Positions 35,338 to 46,814 of a stretch of 64,000 bases of DNA are shown here, piece by piece (position 1 is the stretch's first letter; the number at the start of each line of letters is the position of its first letter). This stretch comes from Litsea cubeba. Its lineage: Eukaryota > Streptophyta > Magnoliopsida > Laurales > Lauraceae. The position numbers and the translations under genes were made by a program. The DNA is taken from the NCBI GenBank assembly GCA_012931725.1, contig CM022944.1, positions 17,258,374 to 17,322,373 on the forward strand, written 5' to 3'. The notes under the pieces were generated by a model, which was given only the letters and a program-made list of their open reading frames with translations, was not told where the DNA came from and searched no databases.

Positions 35338-36655
35338 GGGCATGTTTGTGTAGCCCATTTCCATGGAAAAGGGGGCACTTTTCTGCAGAAAACCTACTTT
35401 TTAAGTGTTTGGTGCAGCATTTTTCCATGGAATCACTTTATTGCCAACTCAGCTTTTTCCTTCCTCACTATGGAAATGGACTTCCCATGGGGGGGTATGG
35501 GAAGTCTAATTCCTCAGAAAACTAGCCCCCCCTTATAAACTTCTTTTCCTACCCAGTTCCCATCCAAAACCCTAGCCCCCCGTTCTCTCTTCCCCTTCAT
35601 CGACGAGAGCTTCATTGTGGACGGCAGCCACCTCGTCAGGCCACCTTCTTCCCCCTTTCTCTTCTCCACCCCGTCCTAGCAACAAAACCCCTCCATCCAG
35701 CTACCACGCCCAGCCAACCCACCCTGCCTGGCCACCTCTATCTTCCCCCTCTCTTCTCCGCCCTATGCTTGCAGCCAAACCCCAAGATGTCTCTCTCCCT
35801 CTCTATTCTCCTCCCAGTCCAACCTCTCCTGCCAGCCATTGCCCCCTGTAGGTAAACCCCCCATGTCTCTCTTCTTCGCCCTGTGCTTGCAGCCATGCCC
35901 CAACCTCTCCCTCTCCATCTCTATTCTCCTCCCAGTCCCAAAGAGTTCGCCCAACCTCTCTCTCTCTCCCATGGCCACCTCTTTCTTCCCCCCCTCTCTT
36001 CTCCACCCCGTCCCAGCAACAACACCCTACATCCAGCCACCACGGCCCGCCACCCCACCCGGCCTGGGCACAATTTTGGGTCACTAATTCTTGGGCCACA
36101 GCTAACTAGGATGGCAAATTCGTCAGGTTAAGTAGAAAGGGGAATCTGGTGGGTTGATTGAAGGTGAATTCAACCCATATCCAGGTCTATTAGCCCATAT
36201 ATACAACGAATTAATGAGGCTCAATGAGGCTTGTTGAATTACCACTTACAACGAATGAGGCTGGATTACCACTTCCAATTTGGGCCTGCATGAGGATCAA
36301 TGATGGTCCCAATTGTGGACCTCACAAGGAGGACCACACCTTATCATGTTTTAGTCGAATACATCTGATTTTCTTATCCATTAATTTATGTGATTTACTA
36401 TATCACAATGCAAATACTTCTTATCCATTAACAACATTAGTACCACTGAGTTATGTGATTTACTATGTTATTTTTCCACGGAAAATGGCTGCACCAAACA
36501 ACATTAGCACTAATTCATCGAAGAAAAACCTTTTACACCAAACATGAAATTTTTACTTCCGCTGAAAACCTTTTTCAAATAATTTAAAAACCATAGAATT
36601 TGCAGATGCGGCAAGTTCATCTTTCCATGAAATTTACCGCTACACAAATGTGCCC
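35338..36655. mobile_element. Harbinger-like nonautonomous element carrying CT-rich filler
   Basis: It starts GGGCATGTTTGTGTAGC and ends GCTACACAAATGTGCCC, nearly the same termini as 220-1184, with identical 3-bp flanks (GAA at 35335-35337 and 36656-36658). GAA departs from the usual TWA preference. Subterminal sequence (TTTGGTGCA, TTTTCCATGGAA) matches the other copy. The centre (about 35560-36060) is unusually C/T-rich with internal direct repeats (CTTCTCCACCCCGTCC twice, TGCTTGCAGCCA twice) and looks acquired. Its Pro/Ser-rich open frames are not supported as genes. Confidence 0.7.
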
Positions 36656-36658
36656 GAA

Positions 36659-38225
36659 ATGTAAGAATGCCACTGGCCTCAATTGAAACAATCCACATGG
36701 CCATCTCATCTTATTCTCATCCTAGGGCCTGATTTTTTACTAGAATTCTAAGAATTCATGGGTGGAGGAATTCTAAATTCTTTAAAAAAGTTGTCCCCAT
36801 AAGATGGAATTCCAAATCCCTCTTCTTGATGGAGCATTTGAAGTTCCAACCAAATGAATATAGAATAGTATTGAGAGGGATTAAGAGTGTTGTATAGGGC
36901 CTACACTATGCATGTTTCATCACCCCAACAGCATATATCCTCCCTTTGGATTAGGATATTTTAATTTTTCATAACTATATCATCACTCCAAAGCTATGAA
37001 ACAAGCTCCTTATCCCAAAATGGCCCATCCTTTGAAGGAATTAATAATTAGATCGGAGACCCACTTTATTAGATGATGAATAGAGTTTTTTTTTTTTTGC
37101 TATCGGAGGGTTCTCAATCCTTTGGGCTGGACTAATCCCTCTGAACCAATAAGAAAGTTGGATAAACTCCCGTTACTCCCCTGTAGCTCCAGTGTGTAGT
37201 ACAGTTTCGAACCTGTAACCTCTAGATGCAAACTGTGGTCCTAGGCTAACTGAGCTAAGTTCAAGTTACATTTCAATAGGACCTGATCCAATGTCTCAAT
37301 TCCCGAAATCCAATGATCTGATCCCAAAAAATGTTAATGATCTGATCCCAAAAAATGTTAACCCGAGATCCATTTCTAATGACCCACCTTTGATTATTCA
37401 ATATGATTGATCCGTGTTGAATCATTGCTTTCCAAAAAGGAAAATATAATCCTTAACCTTGTACTTTTGAATATCTTTCCTTTAAAGATATTTATGGCTA
37501 AGCAAACGAACCCACAATGGATGATGATTAGTTAAAAAAACTCCACAAGGTTTGGGCTAACAAGGCTGAGTTCATTTTATCCAAGTTATATATTGAGTGT
37601 GATCAAGCTCTAAAACATGCATGCAACTCTTATTAACTCCGGCCAGTTGTAATTGATTATGATAAATAACAAAACAATTGAAATTTATGTAGGAGTTATC
37701 AGAAAAAAAATTTTAAGAACCAGGAAAATTAGACCACCTTTAATTTGTTTTAAAGAAAGGTTGTTCATAGGTGGTTTAGGTCAAGACCTTGATTGGGGTA
37801 CCTTGTTGACGACTGAAATCAATGTGGGAAGCCCATATATCTAGAATTCATTCTTTGTTGGAGTAGCTAGAATCCATGCTTCACTCTCTTTGATTTATGC
37901 ATATATTATTAATGTATTTTATATGTTCTTTACTTCTTTTGCTCATAAAATCAATTTTATTGGACATTTCTATAAAAAAACATTCAAAATAACGAAATTG
38001 ATTGTCAAAATGAAAACAAATTAACCATCTACGTGATTGTCATTAGATTGTTAGGAAAGCCCCATAGAGGAGTTTTTAGAGGATTCCTAACTTGTAACTC
38101 ACTGTAGAGCTAATAGACACACCAAAATACCGTGTGCATTGGTTAAAAAATTATTATCATTTATATTCACATGTCTATAATTGGTCAATGGAGTTTTATC
38201 ATTAGCATCAAAACCTTATCTAATT
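36659..38225. other. Intergenic DNA
   Basis: No gene recognised. A minus-strand SINE-like pattern lies at 37130-37265 (A-box-like TTAGCTCAGTTAGCCTAGG, then B-box-like GGTTCGAAAC). A 21-22-bp tandem repeat (CTGATCCCAAAAAATGTTAA) is at about 37317-37361. Confidence 0.5.
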
Positions 38226-38530
38226 AGGTCTTGTTTCTTTTGCTGGAATTCAAAGAATTCCCATCGGGAAAATTTCTGAATTTCTAGACATACTGGAATT
38301 CCTAGATGCTCCATTGAGCTTGAACATCCAAAAATTCCACCAAAAGTTAAATGAGTTGGAATTCCTTGATTTCCAAAAGTCATTTGAAAACTTTCACGTG
38401 ACTGGAGTCCAGAACTCTGGTGAAGAAACATGGCATCTGAAAATGCGAGAGGACAAGATGTCACATCATGTCCAAGAATCCCCAACATGTGAAATTCCTC
38501 TCATAAAAATCTAGAAAAGAAACATGCCCT
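38226..38530. mobile_element. MITE-like element with ~16-bp inverted ends
   Basis: AGGTCTTGTTTCTTTT at the left pairs with AAAAGAAACATGCCCT at the right. Subterminal GGAATTC and GAATTCC motifs are mirrored too. The flanks do not give a convincing duplication, so the superfamily is undecided. Confidence 0.5.
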
Positions 38531-39230
38531 AAATTTCATAGTTCAACGTCGTTTAGTCCCAAGATTTCATGCTTGATTAATATGGTTCCACTTCCACCAC
38601 TCTTTCTTCATTTAAACCATCTATGTTATAGGCCACAAAATGAACCCGCATCGTCTCAATCAAGTAATATACGCCATTGGACTGATGTTAATATGTGAAA
38701 AATAAATTAAATATTGATAAAGGCATCTAATTTTAGATGTAGATCAATCCAATCATATCACTTTAAAGGGTTGCTGAACACGGCGCTCACGTTATCGGAA
38801 GCACTAGACTTGGTGGGGCCATCTTATAATCCATTTCACGGGACAATAAAAATATAGACTCTTCTAATAGTCACCGACCCAAGTTTGAAATTCATCCGAA
38901 TGGGCTAAACCATTGAATCGACTGTGCACTTTAGATGATGAAAACTCATGGGCTGTTGATCAAGTGGTTAGGATGACGATTCGAGCCTCCATCACCATAC
39001 ATAGGACCAGCAGATCTTTCATTCCCACGGGAGCATCCCATCCCCAGGTGTGCTCCACAGGATCGTCATCAGCATATGGGCCCCACACTTAAATGAAGTG
39101 AAAAATTAGGGGGAAGGCTCACGAGTCACGAATTTAATGGCTTTACTTGATCTGCAAATATGCGTATTATATACGCACCACTTCATATGTGGATACGCGT
39201 ATAATATCCGTCGCATAATATACGCACATG
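38531..39230. other. Intergenic DNA left of the Mutator-like element
   Basis: The part at 38870-38940 resembles the MITE family at 4348-5026. The last 80 bp (about 39155-39230) are rich in self-complementary TGCGTATTATATACGCA-type sequence. Before the insertion this ran straight into the leader of the gene at 53853. Confidence 0.5.
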
Positions 39231-39239
39231 TATTATATA

Positions 39240-39420
39240 GGGAATTTTACCAAAAAAGTGTCCATAATCTCGTATTATACGGATTTAGTGTTAAATACAC
39301 GGTAATGCCCATTTTGGTGTTTGTACAGGGATTTTTTACTCTTTTACCCCTCCTGATTCGAACGATATCGTCATCTACATACCTTTATTCCACATCGTCA
39401 CATCCCTGGTTTCCACATCG
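39240..39420 (+). repeat. Left terminal inverted repeat of the Mutator-like element
   Basis: Pairs with 53540-53720. Shared blocks in order: the terminal TTTTACCAAAAAAGTGTCC, ATGCCCATTTTGGTGTT, TTTACCC, TCGAACGAYATCGTCATC and CCTTTATTCCAC. The TCGAACGATATCG block (39357-39369) joins two palindromic cores that recur inside the element. Confidence 0.9.
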
Positions 39421-40864
39421 TCACGCCAGAGCTTCTCGATTCCATTTGCTTTCCCTCATCCTGCCTGTGACTTCGGTTCTCTCTTTCCCTCTCCATCTCT
39501 GGTCGATGCGTTCTCCTTCCTTCTGCCTCTCCACTCGCTGTGTTCTCCTCGCTACGGTTCTTGCTCTCTATTTCCCTCTCCCTCTCTGCTGTTGCTCTCT
39601 CTTTCACTCTCTCCGGCGTCTCGGCTCCTTTTCTCCCCTCCGCTCCCTGCTGTCTAAGCAATTCCGGCCAGATCATCCGGCGGAACTCCCACGACTCCTG
39701 CAATGTCGTCTTCCATCTGAGATTTCAGTGAAGGTGCTTTTCTCTGTTCTTCTCTCTTCCACATTGTCTATTTTCTTGTTTTCTTTTCATTTTAAGTTTT
39801 CATAACTATTGGAACTGTGCTATTCTGGAGAGGGGATCTTTTCATTTTCATGTCATTAATCACATGCCAAGGCCATGTCTTTTGTTCAAAGTAACTGAAA
39901 AACACAGCACGCATAGAGACAGAGAGAAACAAAGAGATCATCGGATACGAAGTACACTGAGCAGGTAAAAAAAAGCTTCTTCATCTCCTGTTTCTCTTTT
40001 CCCCAAACGTCTTATAAGAATTGAGAATCCTTCCTTTTTAGTCATTTCATTTCAACTTCTGATACAATTGTAAGGGTTCGTTTGAACTCCCAACATTTTT
40101 TTTTCTCCCATTCCAAACAGATCCTTTCTTCTTCTTTTTCTTCTACAACTTGATGCTGATGTTTTCATGTTTTCATGAGCATCCTGTTTGGTGGGGGTCC
40201 AAGAATTACATGCAATTGGTCCATGCCAACCAAGTGTTTGATGGAATGGCCCATTGATTTTCAGTTCCCTTTTCTTCTTCTTCTTTTTTTTTCCTGTTAT
40301 CGTTTGCAAGGAAGATGTTCGAGCTGAATTTTCTCAGTGTGATCAGTGATCCTTCTGAAAACTTTCTGTTTTTTCTTGACATAAAAATTGATTGAATACT
40401 AATTTGCATCTTTATTGCATTTGTGATTTATGTGAATTTGACACGGACATGTGGGGGCAAATGGCAATGTTGCTACATCCATTTAAAAACCCCAACGCAA
40501 TGGCGCCTCCATACATCTGTAGGATATCATTTTTTTTTGGTGTTTACAATTTACATGGGGGAAAAGGGAAGGGAATGCCAGATAAAGGTGGTGTGGGGAC
40601 TATTTTGTAAGTCTGTAATACTCAATCCATTGGTAAAAAACTTTATCCTCCATTGGACTTTAAAACCATATAGTGTATAGTAATCAAATCATATAATGTG
40701 GGTCATGTCTGTCAATTAAGTTCGAGCTCACCAATGTTGTTTTCCCCCTCTTTCTCTTTCTCATGGTCATCATCATCATTATCTTCTTTGTCCTCTTCTT
40801 CCTCCTAATTTAAGTAAAAATTTTTGGGTACTGTTGTCTCAGAGAGCCCAGAGTTGAATGTAGC
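39421..40864 (+). other. Element-internal leader-like region
   Basis: 39421-39735 is C/T-rich and GC-richer, followed by a donor-like GTGAAG|GTGCTT near 39735. It looks like a plant 5' leader exon and may be the promoter-proximal part of a transcript reading into the captured fragments. The long frame across it begins outside the element and crosses the terminal repeat, so I do not call it a gene. 39740-40860 shows nothing else. Confidence 0.35.
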
Positions 40865-41463
40865 AAAGATCTGCTAACAGTTGTCGAATGACCATCAATG
40901 AGAGGAAATTCATTGAGAAAGCATTGCTTTCAGAACTTAGAGTTTATGATTGCCGTCCCTTTGACTATCGTCAATTAACTCTCAAGTTTGGGAGGCACGT
41001 ATTCTCTCTTTCTCTCTCTCATAATCCATTATGATCTGTCAAGTGGACAATGCCACAGGTTTATGTCTATAGGTTAACCTTCTTGCATAACCATCTTCTC
41101 TAATGACTTTATTGAAGTAGTCAAATTTCATCTTCCATCATTGCTGTATATAGCACATATGATGTGGTTCTTTTGTCTTTTCTTGACATTGTAACAGCTC
41201 CAAAAAGAAAGAATAATAGTATAATTAGCTGAAATTATAGTGTGGCGTGTGCAGTGAAGGGGTTCATCGGAGGCACAGCTTGGCCAAACTCATGTCATGG
41301 CCTTTGTGACTTCTCAAATGGTGCAACCTTATCAAGATCGGCCAAATGAAGGGACCCTTTCTATATTCACTGAGTTCTCACCCATGGCTGATCATTCATT
41401 TGAGCCATGTCGTCCTGGAGAATATGCTGTGGAGCTAGGACGCATAGTTGATCATCGCCTAAG
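40865..41463 (+). pseudogene. RRP45: Captured fragment of exosome subunit RRP45 (CER7-type)
   Basis: RRP45 is an RNase PH-like ring subunit of the RNA exosome. Two exon pieces are present. 40865-40995 encodes MTINERKFIEKALLSELRV then RPFDYRQLTLKFG, the protein's N-terminus. 41255-41463 encodes SSEAQLGQTHVMAFVTSQMV, then DRPNEGTLSIFTEFSPMADH and AVELGRIVDHRLR, ending at a GT donor. The intron between them is kept. Oddities: the donor after exon 1 reads CA instead of GT, the stretch just before GSSEAQ appears to lack one base (frameshift), and WR at the start has become CR. Everything after the second exon is missing, so the ring subunit cannot be made. Identification of the family is firm; the parental copy is not in this window. 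Confidence 0.85.
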
Positions 41464-41639
41464 GTGGGAACAATTCATTTTTTGCTTGACCACCTTTACT
41501 TAGAGATTTACTTTGTGCCACGAATAAAATTCCATTCTTATTAAGATTTATTGTGCAATGGACAATTTTTTAAAAAATTTTCTTCGTCACCTTTATTTAT
41601 AGATTTAATTTATGTCATGGATCATCTACAGACGACATA

Positions 41640-41990
41640 TTTATGTATCTATCACTCATTTACACTGGGCTGACAAAAAGTTACTTATTACGTAAGCATA
41701 TATGTTAATGTCTAATTAAGTAATTATGCCATAGTCCTTTATTTGATTGACAAAGATTGTTCTATTAAAGGAATTGTTATTAATTTCTTAGATTTTATGA
41801 GTTGAATCTTATGATTTAAACTGAATATTATGTATCGATTGTTCGTTAACACTAGGCTGATAAAAAGTTTCTTATCATGTAAGTATTATGCAATAGTCCT
41901 TTATTTGACTCACAAGATTGCTTTATTAAAAGAATTGTTATTAGTTTCTTAGACTTTATTAATTGAATCTTATGATTTAGATTGAATCTT
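41640..41990. repeat. Imperfect tandem duplication (~190 bp) inside the element
   Basis: Two consecutive copies share CACTRGGCTGAYAAAAAGTT, TAGTCCTTTATTTGA and TGAATCTTATGATTTA in order. Noncoding and AT-rich. Confidence 0.65.
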
Positions 41991-42719
41991 ATGGAAAAGA
42001 ATTTGAAGCTTTTTTTTCAGATTTTTTACGAGAATCTTACAATTTACAATTTTGCTCTTACGACTTACGAATCCTTGTATAAGGTCATGGTTCTATTCAA
42101 CAATCCTTACGAATCCCTGACACTATTTCTAGCAAAATGAATCCGTTATGGTTATGTGAGCACTGATACTCTCTTCAGCAAAATGAATTCTAACTGAAAC
42201 CTTACTAAAAGAGCTTTTAAATTTACTTCCCAGTTTGAAAACAGGGAGTGTGTGCGTCTCTAATCAGACCACAAAGTCTACGATGAACTTGCATGTGTAC
42301 ACTCTTCTTTTAAAAATTAAAACCTGACTGGAATACAGATCTAGATTGATCATTAGGTGGACATAGGCAAGTTCATTTTTCAGTAGTATTAAAAGAGGAA
42401 GGAACTTTCAGCAGTATTCCTTGATCTTGAAGAATGTGTTTCAGCCACAGAAAAAACAGAGAAAAATAGTTGCAGCTGTAAAAGCTTGAGTTATGATATA
42501 AATTGTAGAAGCGAGGATCTGCAGCTCATCACTGGACTTCCTAACCACACTAGCAATTTAAGTGTGGGTAACAATTTAAGTGTATAACTGTCATGATTTC
42601 TAGATGCTCAACACCCCATGCGGTTTGGCTATTTGACTCGCGGCTCAGATATCAGACTTTAGGATTGAGTCTTTGAAGCTTGAAGATATCAGATACTAGG
42701 ACTTAAAACCCAAGTGTAG

Positions 42720-42960
42720 AATCTGTGAGCGGCAAACTATACCTACTAGGAAAATGTATTTTTGAGCCAAATCCGCGAGCCTTTCTCATTATTTATGCAC
42801 CCCATTATAAAATCATAGTCATTTTGTTGTTTGAGACAAAAAATGGGCGAAGAACCTATAAATAATTGTAACAATATCATTACCATAAAATTTTGAAAAC
42901 TAGATTTTGAGTGATATTGCAGGCAAACAATATTTTTCTTTAATATCACAGATGCTACTG
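42720..42960 (+). repeat. Dispersed copy of the foldback-region repeat
   Basis: Contains GAGCCTTTCTCATTATTTATG, CATTATAAAATCAT and ACAAAAAATGGGCGAAGAAC followed by CTATAAATAATTGT. The same series recurs at 45790-46190, 46860-46930, 47260-47400 and 46560-46660. This copy lies outside the main foldback block. Confidence 0.65.
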
Positions 42961-43484
42961 GTCATTTACCTTGTATTAATTGTTGTTCTTGTTCTATTTA
43001 ATTTTCATCTCCATGGTTGTGTGATATTATCCAATTGTTGCAATCTGCCTTCTTTGCTTTTGTGTTTCTGACAAATGTCAGGGCCTTCTTTCAACATGGA
43101 ATTGTAATTATTAAAACAATAAATTGAAAAACCGATGCGATCGTTAGCTCCTCTTGTATGCAAGAGTTGTTTGGCTTCTTTTTTAATAAGCACCTATACT
43201 TTCCTCTCTTGAGTCATGGTAGCTCTGGCAATACATACTTGTGAGATGTCCAACCTTATTTTATTTTATTTTTTTAATTCTTCGTTCATAATCCGTAGCT
43301 TTGCATTTAGGATATGAACAGACTCTTATCAATTATGACTGCCATTAAGAATTTGTAATGTACTATAGTTGCAACCTTTTTCCTCTAGCAGGTTTTCTTT
43401 TTTATATGTGGTGAGATATCTTTTGGCGACATTGCTTCTCATGAAATTTCCCCAATGGTCTTGCATGTTTGGTTTGAATTAAGC

Positions 43485-43915
43485 GCCTATATGTCTATGA
43501 AATATGATATGGAGTACTTTTTCTGTGACATCTATTGCCTTGGATTATTGTTGTTGCATATCATGACGGGCAACAAAAACCACACTATTTATGATTTTGA
43601 TAGATCATTAAATCTCCCTAGATATGTGAGTAGCTAAAGAAATTTACTTTTAACTTGTTTAATTATTCTAAATACTTTAGTTTTGCACACAATTTTCCCA
43701 TGAATTATGATGTGAATTGAATCAATTTGATCATTGAGCTGATGGATCCATCATTAGGCAATTAATCTATCACATTTGAACTTAGAAGGGACCTTCATCT
43801 GGCTCTCCTTTGTGTTCAAGAAAGCCCATCGGATAGGCCATCTATGTTGGATGTTGTTTCTATGCTTACAAATGAAGTTATCACCCTTCCTATTGAAATG
43901 GTGAATGGATGTAGA
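43485..43915 (+). pseudogene. Captured fragment of a receptor-like kinase (C-terminal kinase lobe)
   Basis: Two exon pieces of a plant receptor-like serine/threonine kinase, closest in feel to the S-locus/G-type lectin or cysteine-rich group. 43485-43625 gives YMSMKYDMEYFF then LGLLLLHIMTGNKN and DRSLNL, corresponding to the APE loop through subdomain IX. The normal YMSPEYAMEG and DVYSFGVLLLE motifs are visibly degraded. 43736-43915 gives LMDPSLGN, a stop codon, then LHLALLCVQESPSDRPSMLD and VVSMLTNE, the end of the kinase domain. ATP-binding and catalytic loops are absent. Non-functional; family-level call only. Confidence 0.75.
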
Positions 43916-44201
43916 GTTACATACAATTGGAATGGGCCTAACATGATACATGGCATGTTACTTATACTTGTCATCAGATTTATTATTTAGAGTTACTTAC
44001 ACTTGTCTTCAGATTTATGGTTTTACTTATACATGCCTGTTATACTTGGAATGGGCACAACATGCTACTTTTCTGTTTTTCTTTTGTTTAAGCTCTCTGT
44101 TCTAGCAGCACAAAAAAAGAAAAAATTGCCAAAGTTAGCCAATGATAGCCATGTGCTCTTCGCAATGATAGCTATGTGCTCCACTTGATCTTGCCATGTA
44201 A

Positions 44202-44705
44202 AGTAGGTCCTACATCAAATCTTATGAAGGTTGAAAAGGTTCCTGATTCGACATATGACATGATTGGTGGTCTTGACTATCAAATTAAAGAGATAAAAGA
44301 GGTTTGTGGGCTTTTAAGATCTTGTTTCAGGCTTCTCCCTATGATAATATGTTATGCATCAGTGTTCATCTTTTTTTTTTTCATTTTCTTCTTTTATTTT
44401 AGCCTAGTATATATGTTTGAGTAGTTGCAACTAAACATCTAAATCTTTTCAGGTCATTGAGCTTCCAATCAAACATCTTGAATTGTTTGAGAGTCTTGTA
44501 ATAGCTCAACCAAAGGTACTAATCTTAGTTACCATCTTTTTGTAATTTTCACTATTAATGTGCATTGGGATTAAAAATAATGTGAATTGGAAATTAATTT
44601 CTTTTGCTGAACTGATCAGGAGTCTTGCTTTGTGGGCCACCTGGTACCGGAAAATAGATATTAGCAAGAGTTGTGGCTCATCATACTGATTGCACCATTT
44701 TCTTT
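44202..44705 (+). pseudogene. RPT6: Captured fragment of 26S proteasome ATPase RPT6
   Basis: RPT6 is one of six AAA+ ATPases in the proteasome base ring. Three exon pieces with introns are present. 44202-44301 encodes NLMKVEKVPDSTYDMIGGLD and QIKEIKE. 44453-44515 encodes VIELPIKHLELFESLVIAQP plus K. 44621-44705 encodes GVLLCGPPGTGK, a stop, then ARVVAHHTDCT. The TAG at 44655-44657 replaces the Walker A threonine codon, so the ATP site is destroyed and translation would end there. The residues around the P-loop and HHTDCT identify RPT6 rather than the other RPT subunits. The rest of the AAA domain is missing. Confidence 0.88.
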
Positions 44706-45293
44706 GCTTTTCTTTTGTTCTCGGTATAGAACCACATCTTGTGATTCCCCCTTCATGACATTAAGAGGCTTCCTGCTCTCGCCTCTCACAGAGATAATGC
44801 ATATATGTTTGATGCCCCTCCATCCACTTTTTCCGTAAATGAATTGTATTCCATCCACATGCATAGAAAGACCCACACCAATTTGATATTGAGTTCTAAA
44901 AAACCACCTTCTTGATTTGTTTTGCTCATTTGCAATTTGCATGATACTATTGTACTGGTTATCTAAGGGTCTTTTTGGATGATGAGAAGAAGTTGATTAA
45001 TTGATGAAGAAATGGAGAAAGCTGTCTTATGTTCAAATCTGTACCATGGAAAACTTGTTAGTGAATCTAGGTTTGGTTTATTTGCAATTTTCTAGTGGTA
45101 GATGTATGTTTTGCATAATCTTTTTTTAGCCATTTGTAGGTCTATTTTCTTCTTAATTTTTGATTTTTTTTCCTTTGATGATATAATTTAGACAAGCAAT
45201 TCAATCAATAACCTGTTATTGGGAATGGATATGTTGTTATTGATTTTTATGATATGCTGTCATAGTTTAACTGATTATTACAGTGGTCACAAC

Positions 45294-45519
45294 CTTGTTA
45301 CCAATGCATTTGTGTTCAGTTTCTGGTAAGTTAGCTTTGATCATTTTGTGATTTTTGGGGTCTAAGAGATCTTTCATTAAGACTTGATTGTGTATTTCAC
45401 TGTCAGGTACTTGGATCAGCTGGGCATGACATCAAAATATGATACCAATACTTATTGCAGACAAAGCTTAGTTGGAGGAAACTATGGTCTTCTCAACAAT
45501 ACCACATTCAAACCAAATC
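45294..45519 (+). pseudogene. Captured fragment of a GH79 heparanase-like beta-glucuronidase
   Basis: Two exons with canonical splice signals. 45294-45325 encodes GHNLVTNAFVFSF and ends at GTAAGT. 45407-45519 begins after TGTCAG and encodes YLDQLGMTSKYDTNTYCRQS followed by LVGGNYGLLNNTTFKPN. Joined, they keep one open frame with the family strings FWYLDQLGM and GGNYGLLN of plant heparanase-like secreted glycosidases. The segment stops abruptly and lacks the catalytic residues and signal peptide. It is the least damaged of the captured pieces. Confidence 0.8.
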
Positions 45520-45789
45520 ATGAATGATCAATTTAAAGTGACATGTACCTTATTAAAGTGACATGTACTTCTATTCTTATGATTAATACAATTTAAAGAT
45601 TGTTTAAATGGATTGCATGTAATTAAAATCTGTATCATTTGAATTGATTGGTTTATGAGCAATTTCTATGGCTTCACTTAAATGAGTGCTTTATGGTAAG
45701 GAAGGTTGGGAGAAATCGAGCCAGTACACAATTACTAAGACAACATGCAAGATGTATTCCATTTTTCATGTTCAAGAGCCAAATTACAG

Positions 45790-46190
45790 TGTTAATATAA
45801 TCGAAGTCATTGGCATTTGGTTGTTTGACACAAAAAATGAATGAGAAACCTATAAATAATGGTGACTATATTGTTATAATTTTTTTTTGAAAATACAATT
45901 CTGGGTGAAATTCGTGAGTCTTTCTCATTGTTTACAATCTCATTATAAAGTCATTGCCATTTGGCCGTTGCACACAAAAAATGGACCAAGAACCTATAAA
46001 TAATAGTAACGATTTCGTTATCAAAAAATTATGAAATAAATTTCTGGATGAGATTCGTTAGTCTTTCTCCTTGTTTATGGTTGTCAATATAAAGTCATTG
46101 TCATTTGGTTGTTCGACACAAAAAATGGATGAAGAATCTATAAATAATGGTAATGATATCGTTACCAATATTTATAGTATATTCGTCGGC
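45790..46190 (+). repeat. Three tandem ~140-bp monomers
   Basis: Each monomer contains AAGTCATTGNCATTTGG, a CACAAAAAATGGA box, CCTATAAATAATNGT and a CGATATCGTTA-type or decayed CGATTTCGTTA palindrome. Period is about 135-145 bp. Noncoding. Confidence 0.7.
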
Positions 46191-46814
46191 TTTTTGTGAT
46201 AGACAACCAAATTACAATGCTTTATACTGAGAAGCATAAACAAGGACACAAGCCCATTTTATGAGATCCTACATGAAAAAAAATTGCAATTCTAGACAAG
46301 TTCCTAAAAATTTGATGTATGCTATCAAATTCTAAGTACGAAAACTATTGTGGACAGACCTGTTTTCATTGGTCTGTTGACTGGCTTACATTAAGGGTTC
46401 GAACCTTCACTTCGTTGGTCTCCTGGGCCAAATTCGTTATGCTTGCTCAATATTTATACATCTCAGTATATAGACATTGCGTATTGGATGTTAGACACAA
46501 AAAATGGGAGCAAAAGCTATAAAAAGGTGCTAGACAGACCAAAGGTTCGTATCAACCAACCCCTTACATAATAGTAGCACCCCATTATAAAGTCATTGTC
46601 ATTTGAAGCCTTTCTCATTTTTTATGAACCCCATTATAAAGTCATTGTCATCATAAACGAGCTCACATCTCTCACCAACCATAAAAAAACATGACTAGGA
46701 AACAAAAGAAAAGGGAATAAATCAGCGTAGTAAGGTAAAATCATAGGCCTAACATTATATGAACTTGAATCCCTACTCATACGAACTTGAATTTTGTGCC
46801 CGACATTGCTTTTT

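Noticed and set aside
35603..36131. Several Pro/Ser-rich frames on both strands
   Set aside because: They lie in the CT-rich filler of a nonautonomous transposon, overlap in many frames, and show no domain or splice logic.
39137..39805. A 222-codon open frame at the left end of the Mutator-like element
   Set aside because: It begins in flanking DNA, crosses the target duplication and the terminal repeat, and then runs through a C/T-rich leader-like region giving Ser/Leu/Pro-rich sequence. No domain is visible.
42400..42590. A 60-codon open stretch containing ECVSATEKTEKNSCSC as another captured exon
   Set aside because: Composition is plausible, but no family or splice signals could be recognised; too weak to call.
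44003..44201. Sequence just before the RPT6 fragment as part of the same exon
   Set aside because: Translation does not match RPT6 upstream of the NLMKVEKVP motif; treated as noncoding junction sequence.
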